Source of the DNA: Amoebophrya sp. A120
Lineage: Eukaryota; Sar; Dinophyceae; Syndiniales; Amoebophryaceae
Length of the DNA stretch: 64,000 nucleotides
Reading direction: 5' to 3'
NCBI GenBank assembly: GCA_905178155.1
Contig: CAJINV010000005.1
Coordinates: 104,254 to 168,253 of the forward strand
A model generated the notes under the pieces. It was not told the DNA's origin. It worked only from the letters and a program-made list of their open reading frames with translations, and made no database searches. Shown here piece by piece: positions 56,301-64,000 of the stretch (positions within the stretch are counted from its first letter, which is position 1; every line of letters starts with the position of its first letter). Both the position numbers and the translations under genes were made by a program.

Positions 56301-59300
56301 TCTCCGGCGGGTTGCTGGGGTCGTACCGGACGAACTCATTGTTCCGCGCGGTCAGGTCCAAGTGCGCCAGCCCCAAAGCGAGCGCCCGGGCCTGGTTCAG
56401 CGGCGACATGCGCCCGAAGTCCCACGGGGTCGTGCGCGGGTCGAAAGCCTTTTGCATGCGGATGAACTGGTCCCCCATTCCGAGCCCCGCCGGCGCGGGC
56501 AGCTCCAGGTCGCGGTTGCTCACCGGTAGATCGCCGGCCCCGACCGTGGTCGCCTTGATGCTATACTGGTCGAACTCAGTCATGTATGCAAAGGAAAAAG
56601 TGCTGCAGCTATACACATTGTATTGCAGGTCAAGCAAGAAAGAGCAGCTCTGTCATGCCAGCTATGCTCAGAAACCTCGTTTGGTGCGTGTTTTCCCATC
56701 CGTCCCCTCATCATGATCTCTGCACTGCAAGTTTTCTCTGTCATGCAGAAAAAATTTGTGTCGCTGAATCTGAAGTTACAACGAATGTGTATATCTGTAC
56801 CATTTTTAGTACGATATCATGGGCGGCTTGGCGCGGCCCTCGGTTTCCGCGAGCCGCGCGTACTCCCGCTGGTAGGCTTCGAACACGTCCGGGTCCAGTA
56901 TAACCTGCTCATGTGTTGCCATGATCTCAACTGTCTTTCCGACAGAGTCTGGACTTTATCTTGTTGCATGGACAGAATGAGTAACATACAGGGCCGTGCG
57001 CTTTTCGCAATACAAATTTCGCCAGATTCTAGTGCGGTTTGGGGCTCCTGCAGAACCAACTCTAAAAATTCTTCCAAAAGTATGTCAGACTCAGATCTCG
57101 CACGTTTTGCATCACAAGTCTGCTCCGTTTCTAAATTAATCGTAATCATTTGAGACTGCAAGTGCAACACGTGAGCGGGCCATATCCAGTGGCCGGCCGG
57201 TGACCTGCTCGAACTGCTCGGGCGTGTACGGGTGCGCAGTGCGCCAGTCGAAGTCCTTCAGCACCTTCACCTTGGGCACCACCACCTTCGGGAGCGGCGC
57301 CGGGGCCTTCGCGCCCTTGTGCTCTGGCCGGTCGAAAACGTTTCCCTTCTCGTCCGTGTCGTAGACCGACGACCGGGTCAGCAGCCGCTGCTCGTCCTCG
57401 AACTTTTCTCGCCAGGTCAACTCCCTCCCACGGTAGCTGGTGTCGCTCTTCAGCTGCGCCGCCTGCGCTTCCCGCATACCCTTGTGGTCGGGGTCCCGGA
57501 ACTTCCGCGGGTCAATCGGCTTCCCGGGCTGCGGCACGTTCATGGCCGTGGCCGCGTAGCCCTTGTGGTCCTTGCGGCTGTACTATCCAAGAAAAAAACG
57601 CTGCTAGTGTAAATTTCTGATGCGCAACATGCAAGATGATTGCGTCTGTCATGCTTGGCATGCATCGTAGGGTCTATTAAAGGGCGTTTTCACGTGCTAT
57701 CTGCGCATGACAGGTTTTTGCTGTCATGCCCTCGCAAATTTGTAATGCTGTTCCTCCAAAAAAGTTACACCTACAATGTTTTTTTCTTGGATATGTACCC
57801 CTTCACCCCGTACGCGTACCCCTCTCTGCCGGCAAACACCGACCCAACCTCCTTGTCCAAGATACTCTCGCGCTTTACCCGGTCGCGCCAGCTCTTCTGC
57901 GGATCCATCTTTCCCGTCTCGGCGAACCGCTGCATTTTCGTGCGGATGTCCATCTTGCTCTCCTTCATCTCGTCGGGGCTGGCGCCGAACCCCCCGACGT
58001 TCTCCATCGTGAGCGATTGCTATCAGAGTGCATAACTCGTCCCTCGCATTTTTATTTGTCATACTTACAAAAGCGACCCTTTGCAGGTTGTCTGTGTTGC
58101 TAGACATTGTGCACGACGAGGGGAAGTTGTGCACTCTCATAACTGCCGCCTCTCCTCCATCGTCTTCGCGGCGCTGTCCCGCGGCCGACCGGGGCTGGTG
58201 GGCGAGACCTCGGGCGTCGGATCCGCCTCCTCCTCGTACTCCTCAAAAATCTCAAACGTCCCTCTTTCCGCGATCTATCCCATGTAAAAATGTCCCCATG
58301 ACCGCAGCCTTGGCATGCAGCTCTGCATCTACAAAGACACTTGTAATGCACATCCCCATGAGATGGATTTGTCGTCGTGTCTTGCCATTTGTGATTCTGT
58401 GAAACCTAACCAGGAGAAGCAGGCGTCTTTGTGATGCGAATATTCTTCTTAACCTGCACTGCACTACAGAGATAAAGTTGTCATGCATGACTCCAAATAA
58501 GTAAAACAACTTCTGGACTTGTACTGCAAGAGTTCGCAGCTTGACTCTGGACTTTGGGCCCGATTTTTACACAGGATACGATCAGTTCTTGTGTGATTTC
58601 CTCCATCGGCACGAGAATCAGCTCCCCGTGGTCGTCGGGAAACGCGGCGTAAAGCTTCCTCGTGGATTTTGGAGGCTTTTTCTCCCCCACATTCACCAGC
58701 GTCTCCGTGTGTTCGTCCCATCGCCGCTGAGACGCGCCGTCCCGAACCAGAATTTGGTTGTTCCCCAGGTCGAGTAAGTCGTCCTTGTGGTACACTGTAC
58801 CGACTTCAGTGTCGATCTGGTGGTGAAAAGGGTTATTTAGGAAAAATGCAGCAAATTGTTTTTTTTTTTTTCCATCATGATGTAACCCGATTATATCACC
58901 GCAAAACTCAAGCTCAACACAAGAATGTCGCGATGAACTCTGGCTGTCTACTAAAAGTAAAAGTCAAAGTATCGCAAGAAAAAAGTGTTACAGTTACACA
59001 TTTGTTGGAGTTTCTGCATCACAAATTTTCTCTGTCTGGCAGAGAAAACTCGTAATGCGAAGAAGATCATAAGGGAAAATATGTAGGAAACGAGGCTCGC
59101 AAGCATTTCCTGCATGACAAAGGTTGTCTGTATTGCGGCTTCTGCAACACAAAAAATCATACCGTCCCCGCCTTCAATCCCATGGCCTGGATGCAGCGCT
59201 CGTCGATGTCTTTCCCCTTCCGCTGCACGACCTGCTTCACGTTTTTCAGAGCGTCGGAAATCACCCCTTTGGTACTTAACAATTAGCTATGCGATGCAAA

Positions 59301-62300
59301 TTTGTCTGGGCCTGGAGAGATGTGACACGGATTCTGGAACTACGGCACACGCACGGGCAAAGTTTTGCATTGCATGGTTCGCAAAAGCTGCGCGCTTTTG
59401 TCTCCGAAACAGAGTACTTCTCATGCAGACAATGCATGGAAAAGCCTCCGCTTAATTTACCATGCTACGTATTTTTTTCCAGACACAAAAACTGCATGCA
59501 AAATGTCTCCTTTCATCTTCCAGACCTAGACATCATATTTACAGTGCGTATTCGTCTAACGCCTTCTGCCCCTCGTCGTAGATCTGCTGGAGAATTTCCT
59601 CCCTTGTCTTCCGCATTTTCACCTGGTTCAGGTAATCCAAGGCCTGCGCCTGCTCCATCTGCCGCTGCTGAAACTGGTGCTTCTTCTCCATCAGGTCCTT
59701 CTTGAAAGACTCGAGCTCGCCCTCCTGCAGGCGAAAAAACTCGAACCGCACCTGATTTTGCTTTTCGTGTTCCCTATCAAGTGCAAAAATGTCTGGGTCT
59801 GGAAGAGTGCCAGACTTGCCATGCAGGTTTTCCATGACTTATGAGGTCTGGCATGTAGGACATAGCATGACAGATTCTGTGAGAGTTCTATCATGCCTAT
59901 CCTGCATTAGAAACTGCCTCTCGATTAGGTCAAAAGTGGACAGCTTTTGGCAATCATGCAGCGCAGATCTTTACATGATTCACATTTAGCATGACAAGCT
60001 GCTTTGTTCCACACCCAGACATTTTTGCATTTGATATTCTCGCTCGAGCTGCAACTTGTTCGCCTTCATCAACGTGCCAAAAATCTGGTTCCACTGGTTC
60101 GCGTACAGGTCTTATCAAACGCAAAAGTGTCTGCGTCTGGAAGGTTGGAACTTGTAATGCTGTCTTTGGATTCTGAAAAAATCTGCATTGCATGACCAGC
60201 AGCAGGACTCCAGTTTGTGTTACGCGGAGAGGGCATTTCTCATGCGAAATAGGCATTAGGAAGCCCTCTAAAAATCTAATCTGTGTTGCTAGATCATGCA
60301 TTACAGGCATCAGGCGTCATGCAAAAAATGCATGACAAACCTGGCACTCTTCCAGGCCCAGACATATTTGCATTTGATAGGTCTTCGAGGTACATGGACT
60401 GCTCTTTCAGCAAGGCCTCTTCTCGCTGGTCCGACACGACATTCTCCACATTGACCGTCACCCGCGGCGTAACCACCACCTCCCCGTTCTCCATCCCCAC
60501 CTCGTTTTTCACATTCACGGACACGTTTGGGTTGACTTGAACCGGTGTCGCACTGCTCGTTTTCCCTGCCGCGCTACCCGGCGGACCGGCGCGACCCCTG
60601 ACGAGAGATGGATTTTTCAGCTATGAATTAGTGTCTGACGTTTAGTGTTCAACATCGTTTGCAAATTTTTCGTCTTTATCCTCAAGTAAAATTAAAAAAA
60701 GGCCGCTCTACATGAAATGAAACTACAGCATTGTACATGATAATCGTGTCCGTTTCCTTTTTTTTGTCACTCAACTTGATCTTGATCTTCTTTCCCTCCG
60801 GTGCCTTCTGGTAGTCCAACAGGAGGTGATCCACTTCGCGGGCCGCGTTCGCCCCGCCCAGGTTGGAACTGAGCTCCGAGCGGCTTTCCGCCTGGCTGGT
60901 GTTCAAGCTGGACACGTCGTCCTCCGTCTTGTAGATTTTGTCCCTCAGCCGGCTGATCAGCTGCAGCTGCGTACTGGTTCGCCCGGCGGTCCCATCCTTC
61001 TTCAGGTTCAAGTAGCTCAGATTTTCCAACACCTGCATAGAGTTGTCCACGGGGTCGTCCGAGACCCGGTTTCGCAGCATCACGTGTGCCTCCAACAACC
61101 GGGCCGACCGCAACGCGTCCGGTGAAAGACTCCCCTCGCGCACGTAGGACCCGCTCGGGTCCCTCTTGAACGAGGTCCCTCCTTCGTGCAGCGACATGCC
61201 GTGGGGACTGCGCTGGGAGCTGCGCGGGCTGCTGGTTCGCGAGCCTCGCGGGCTCATCCGACTGGACTTCCGCTTCGGGGCGCCTTCGCCCGGGGAGCTT
61301 TGCGGCGCGGAACCGCCGGGAACTGGAGTGTGTCGGTAGTTGTTGATGCAGATCTTTATTTTGGTCGTGCACTTCTGTTGAGGACACTACACAAACACAT
61401 CACAGAGCGCTGCTTGTGTTCCGGAACGGGAGGTAAACGTCCGAAACAAAGAACGTACAGTGTGCTTTGAAAAAATCATTTGTACCAAAGATGTCGTTCA
61501 TGTCAATTCGACTCAAGTCGAACATGCCGTCCTTGCCCACCTGGTCGATCCAGACCCCGTCTAGCCCCTTGAGCCACCGTGCGTAATTCGGCATCCCGCT
61601 TTGCGGACAGATGATTGAATCAATCTCGACCAGCATTGCCTGCGCGATTTGTGGCTGGGACCCGCCCCGCACGAACGTGAAAACCAACGGTCGTCGTGCG
61701 TCAAACAAAAGCTTCAACTGGAACTCCAGCGGGAGCTCAGCGAAACGCCGCCCGATGTCTGTTTTATGGATAGGATGATACCACACTCAACTACCTTGTG
61801 CGAAAACACTTCATAATTCAAGCAGTACGAAGTAACTACTTTTGCACCCTTGTGGTGGAGGGTGGACGACAATATTATTATTAGCAAAACGAAGCCGCAT
61901 CATCAAAAATCAACTTGTTCTCAACAAAGAGAATATGATGACGATACGCCCGACGCCGTGCAGGCGATCGCCTCTTCGGATCCCCTTTGACTCCGCCCAG
62001 CCGTTCGGGTGCACGCTCTTCACTTTGCAAACGCACAAACCGGCCGCGGACCTCTGGATCTCGAGCATCATGCCTAATAGGCACGGGGATACGGAAGTGT
62101 CCGCTACGACGCTGATTTTCGTTTCGTGCACCGGGAGGTTGCCGTCCGAGAGACTCTCTGGCCCGTCCTCGTCCGCCCCCGCATCTATGCCGGGCGGTTT
62201 TTGCTGGGACGAAAACATGGCTCCCTCGCCCTCCCCGCGCCGCGCCTTGCGGTCGTGCTCCTTGTTATAGAACGAACCCTCATCGCGGTAGAAGCTTTCG

Positions 62301-63757
62301 CCCTCCCCGTCTCTCCTGGGCGGACTGCGATTCCCCTCTGCGCGGGAGCGTGGGAAGCCGGCTCCTGCCAACTTGTCGGCGAAGGACGCGTCCGCGTTGA
62401 GAACATCGGACTCGAGCACGCTACCTACCTGGTCCCCGCGCCGCTCGGGGTGCATCTGCAGGTCGAGCGCGCGTCGCTCCCTTTCGTTTCGCAGCCTGAA
62501 AAATTTTTCGTAGTGTGGTCGGGCCAAGGTGCTGTACAAACTGTGTGAAAACCGCAAGGAAAAAATTTCATATACATTCTGGGCGGATTTGTTGTACCTG
62601 GTTCGACCTGTACGAAGGACATTTAGTACTGTGACCGAGCGTGATAAAAAAAGCGCTGTATACTTTTTTCTCTGCAGCCGCGCTGATTGTTCTGTCAGGG
62701 GTAATTGGTGTCCTATCTTTGTCAACTCATCCTCCATCGCAGAAGTCATGCCGTCGTCGTCGTCCTCTATGCTTGCAAAATTGTGAGAAACAACGTCGAA
62801 TTTTTCGCGCCTCATCACGCTTCAATGAAAAAATGCATCTTCTTCATTTTTTGCTGTAGAAACAAGGTAGACACAGACTGCGCTGCACGACTACTTCCAA
62901 CATGTCGTCCGCTCTTCGAAAAGAAAAAAAAAGTATGGTCAACATGCAGAGTTCGTGTACTTAACTTGCTGGCTTCAACAAGAACGATAAATTTCGGACT
63001 TTGTTCTCACCCACCAGGAGTCCGCCTGGATATCCTCGAGGCTGCGCGGAAGCGCGCTGTCCGTGTCCCGGAGGAGCATGTAGTCCGGGTGCGTTTCTTC
63101 TGCCATGCGCTGTACCTGGCGAAACATCGTGTGCGACCCCTCGAAGAGAGCAGGTGAAGAGGTAACGGTTGCCGTCGCGTTCTCGTCTTGTGCGTTTTTC
63201 CCACCGTCGGGTGTTCTTTCCTGCTTCCGCGCTTCCATTTCCTCCTGCTCTGTGTCCGACATCGCCGAGGCTCTCTTCCGACTCTTTCGTTTTTTCTTCT
63301 CCTGCTTCATCTTTGTAGTTCTGCTGTCCGACACAGAGGAGCTGTCTTCTTCCCCATTTTCCCCTTCTTCAATGCAGGGGAGCCGCTCGCTAGTACTCAG
63401 GATGACGTGCGGCCTAGGGAGGTTGTCCTCGCGTGCTGAAGCGAAACTAACCACGTGTTGATCGCGGCTTACGGAAGTAGCAGAGAGCATGTCGACATCA
63501 TCTTCGTCAGGGACGTCATGTCCTTCCTCCACCTCGATATTACCGCCGCCGGCGTCAGGAGGATTCATCCTCTCGTGGTCGTCCACCTCGTGTTCAAAAC
63601 TGCTTGGAGTAGTAGTTGTTTCGTGACCAAATGTAGTTGTCCTCCCGTTTTCGACGCGCCCTGCCTGCATCCACTCCGTCTGCTGCTCCATTTCGGCCTC
63701 TTCGACCAGGGAAGCCAGCGAGGTATCTTCGGGGTCGTCGCGCCCTGCAACGACCAT
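41391..63757 (-). CDS. giant modular repeat protein, 19 exons, about 6,115 residues
   Basis: Exons: 63757-63011, 62764-62664, 62540-61948, 61758-61486, 61322-60737, 60597-60383, 60110-60041, 59773-59543, 59274-59163, 58816-58580, 58274-58146, 58019-57798, 57582-57184, 56901-56818, 56580-55945, 55749-55282, 55148-53220, 53020-48698, 48383-41391. Their lengths sum to 6,116 codons and the phase holds at every junction. Order of parts: acidic head with [12 protein letters not shown]-like domain (about 430-510, split by an intron), SPR-rich segment, coiled coil (about 825-938), helical modules, Gly/Ser/Met tract (about 1,715-2,340), Gln-rich coiled coil, more helical modules, (D/E)PS(N/G)R repeats, and three [12 protein letters not shown] units. 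No catalytic domain or membrane helix is seen. A scaffold or cytoskeletal role is inferred. The weakest joins are exons 1/2 and 13/14; the region could also be two or more genes. Confidence 0.6.
42330..42765 (-). repeat. coding repeat with the [12 protein letters not shown] unit
   Basis: Three copies of a unit of about 45-50 residues with the core [20 protein letters not shown] and RANSPRDT, in exon 19 of the giant gene. The third copy has diverged ([17 protein letters not shown]). Confidence 0.85.
44880..46215 (-). repeat. coding tandem repeats, (D/E)PS(N/G)R pentapeptides
   Basis: Within exon 19 of the giant gene a long arginine/serine/proline tract is built from [15 protein letters not shown] and EPSGR units, interrupted by acidic Gly/Phe spacers. 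Between about 45315 and 45530 the DNA is an almost perfect 30-bp minisatellite. A 25-residue unit containing [10 protein letters not shown] and PSNAAGSQL repeats at the 3' end of the tract. Confidence 0.85.
48384..48697 (-). mobile_element. introner element 10
   Basis: Intron 18 of the giant gene. The ends share AAACTTCTTTTCAGTGGCAC and AAACTTTCTTGTCAGTGGAA in inverted orientation. The duplication CACC flanks it. The only cut that keeps frame joins DPTFT to AQWDHLNEV at this duplication; GT-AG cuts shift the frame. This links the two longest exons. Confidence 0.7.
48880..49085 (-). repeat. coding repeat with the GKTDATF unit
   Basis: Two full copies and one partial copy of a unit of about 33 residues: [10 protein letters not shown], then TPKGGS, then HPRGNP-QAVLE. 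Found near the end of exon 18, just before a compact segment [20 protein letters not shown]. Confidence 0.75.
52300..52650 (-). repeat. Gln/Met-rich coding tract, coiled coil
   Basis: Exon 18 of the giant gene encodes a run rich in QQQMQQ and QMQLQ units, about 100 residues, with Leu/Met spacing compatible with a coiled coil. The DNA is a CTG/TTG-rich repeat on the plus strand. Confidence 0.8.
53560..54900 (-). repeat. Gly/Ser/Pro/Met-rich coding tract
   Basis: Exon 17 of the giant gene encodes several hundred residues built from [21 protein letters not shown] and GSGGPMSG units. The DNA is a set of degenerate short repeats. The protein part is expected to be disordered. Confidence 0.8.
55149..55281 (-). 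mobile_element. introner element 9
   Basis: Intron 16 of the giant gene, 133 bp. Inverted ends CCAGTGCAAAAGCATCGTAC and CCCGTGCGAAAGTATCGTAC. The flanking duplication is TCTTCT. Excision gives in-frame [13 protein letters not shown] with no GT-AG option. Confidence 0.78.
56581..56817 (-). mobile_element. introner element 8, no possible GT-AG
   Basis: Intron 14 of the giant gene. Inverted ends share CAGATATACACATT and CAGCTATACACATT. The flanking duplication is CATGA. Excision restores [10 protein letters not shown]. All cut positions within the duplication were checked and none gives GT-AG, GC-AG or AT-AC. Confidence 0.8.
56902..57183 (-). mobile_element. introner element 7 (boundaries less certain)
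   Basis: Intron 13 of the giant gene. Inverted ends GCTCACGTGTTGC and GCTCATGTGTTGC. The flanking duplication is short and unclear (TAT-like). The chosen cut keeps frame ([14 protein letters not shown]). Confidence 0.5.
57583..57797 (-). mobile_element. introner element 6, perfect 16-bp TIR
   Basis: Intron 12 of the giant gene. Both ends carry TATCCAAGAAAAAAAC in inverted orientation without a mismatch, with the duplication GTACA outside. Excision gives in-frame [10 protein letters not shown]. Possible ends are GT-TA or TA-AG. Confidence 0.8.
58020..58145 (-). mobile_element. introner element 5
   Basis: Intron 11 of the giant gene, only 126 bp. The ends share AGAGTGCACAACT and AGAGTGCATAACT in inverted orientation. 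The junctions carry a short GCA(G/A)T direct repeat. The in-frame cut leaves either CA-AG or GT-CA, not GT-AG. Confidence 0.6.
58275..58579 (-). mobile_element. introner element 4
   Basis: Intron 10 of the giant gene. Ends TATCCTGTGTAAAAAT and, reverse-complemented, TATCCCATGTAAAAAT, with a 5-bp duplication GATCG outside. GT-AG ends are available because the duplication supplies the G. Confidence 0.65.
59275..59542 (-). mobile_element. introner element 3 (diverged, GT-AG)
   Basis: Intron 8 of the giant gene. The inner parts of its ends (ATGTCTAGGTCTGGAAGATG and, from the other end, TTGTCTGGGCCTGGAGAGAT) match each other and elements 1 and 2, but this copy uses an ordinary GTAAAT donor and a TTAAG acceptor. 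It looks like an older member with canonical splice sites. Confidence 0.65.
59774..60040 (-). mobile_element. introner element 2 (family ATCAAATGCAAA)
   Basis: Intron 7 of the giant gene. Its ends read ATCAAATGCAAAAATGTCTG and, reverse-complemented, ATCAAGTGCAAAAATGTCTG, nearly perfect inverted repeats that also match element 1. The flanking duplication is imperfect (GAGAA / GGGAA). Excision joins LERE to HEKQNQ in frame but not with a GT-AG pair; the cut chosen gives AG-AG. Confidence 0.8.
60111..60382 (-). mobile_element. introner element 1 (family ATCAAATGCAAA)
   Basis: Intron 6 of the giant gene. In minus orientation it starts ATCAAATGCAAATATGTCTG and its other end, reverse-complemented, starts ATCAAACGCAAAAGTGTCTG, so the ends are inverted repeats of about 40 bp. 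It is flanked by a 7-bp direct repeat AAGACCT. Removing the element plus one repeat restores frame (YLEDLYANQW). No position within the repeat gives GT-AG ends; AC-AG is the nearest. Confidence 0.8.
61486..62150 (-). other. PDZ-like domain split by an intron
   Basis: Within the giant gene, exon 3 encodes [19 protein letters not shown] and [14 protein letters not shown]. Exon 4 continues [18 protein letters not shown] and [12 protein letters not shown]. Joined, these give the usual strand-helix order of a PDZ fold with LGMM in place of the GLGF loop. Confidence 0.55.
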
Positions 63758-63835
63758 GGCTAGGTCGTCGTGAGACACCGGAAGAAGAAATTATGCAACG
63801 AGGGGACAATAGTGCGGATCTGTTATCTGCGGTTG

Positions 63836-64000
63836 TCAACTACAACCCGCCACAAAAATGAAGATCGCGGAGGCAAATAAGTAGTGTGGCAGCAATTTCT
63901 TCGCCATGTGGTCGTACCTATCGTCAATATTTTTGCGCAGATGATACGGACACGATGAGTTCGTTTTGCTGACCCCCACGTCCTCCGCGGCGACGGCTAA
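63836..64000 (-). CDS. possible C-terminal end of a further minus-strand gene
   Basis: A frame open from the right edge for 54 codons ends in TGA at 63836, about 80 bp upstream of the giant gene's ATG. It encodes a polar part and then a hydrophobic end (YLFASAIFIFVAGC). It could be the tail of the next gene, or an exon or leader of the giant gene, since a GTACGA donor-like site lies inside it. It is too short to judge. Confidence 0.25.
   Translation of the reverse strand, partial: LAVAAEDVGVSKTNSSCPYHLRKNIDDRYDHMAKKLLPHYLFASAIFIFVAGCS

Noticed and set aside
55149-60382. Reading exons 6-17 as many separate small genes
   Set aside because: Most segments have no ATG of their own. They join in frame when the TIR-bounded introns are removed, and they share helical modules with the later exons.
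60767-61387. Alternative minus-strand frame of 206 codons in exon 5 of the giant gene
   Set aside because: The other frame gives structured sequence with SPR motifs and joins both neighbouring exons in phase. This one is Arg/Gln/Ala-rich noise.
1-64000. CRISPR arrays, tRNA/rRNA genes, bacterial operons
   Set aside because: No regularly spaced repeats with unique spacers, no tRNA-like cloverleaf noticed, and clear spliceosomal introns. The DNA is nuclear eukaryotic.

Overview
The window reads as nuclear DNA of a protist, most likely an alveolate of dinoflagellate affinity. The best match I know is a syndinian parasite such as Amoebophrya, whose genomes are described as carrying introner elements and many introns without GT-AG ends. 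The signs are spliceosomal introns, long low-complexity proteins, eukaryote-type domain fusions, all supported genes on one strand, and introns that are small transposon-like elements with terminal inverted repeats (TIRs) and target-site duplications (TSDs). The organism is inferred, not proven by any marker gene.

Every gene I can support lies on the minus strand, so gene order runs from right to left. From the left edge: two tandem genes with a phage-integrase-repeat (PHINT-like) module (1-879, cut by the edge, and 1248-2762); a single-domain voltage-gated cation channel with EF-hands and a histidine-rich tail (3664-7050); a seven-exon helical-repeat protein (8152-11474); an acidic unknown protein (12171-14705); a class I CPD photolyase (15731-17791); a La-motif / DEAH-type helicase / RING fusion of about 2,438 residues (18787-26316); a cryptochrome-DASH (26863-29206); a large type I membrane protein with a PAN/apple-like module (29916-36218); and a protein with a PH domain split by an insertion (36828-39959).

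The right third (41391-63757) is best read as one giant gene. I placed 19 exons whose phases fit from the first ATG to the stop, giving about 6,115 residues: an acidic basic-motif head, a PDZ-like domain split by an intron, coiled coil, repeated helical modules of about 60-70 residues, a Gly/Ser/Met-rich tract, a Gln-rich coiled coil, and long tandem pentapeptide repeats of the form (D/E)PS(N/G)R. About ten of its 18 introns show TIRs and mostly short duplications at the exon junctions. Several cannot be removed by any GT-AG cut, although the exons join in frame.

Genes are separated by 0.08-1.4 kb with no recognisable RNA genes, CRISPR arrays or prokaryotic operon signals. The two blue-light flavoproteins (photolyase and CRY-DASH) flank the helicase gene. 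The giant protein looks like a scaffold or structural protein, but its function is unknown.
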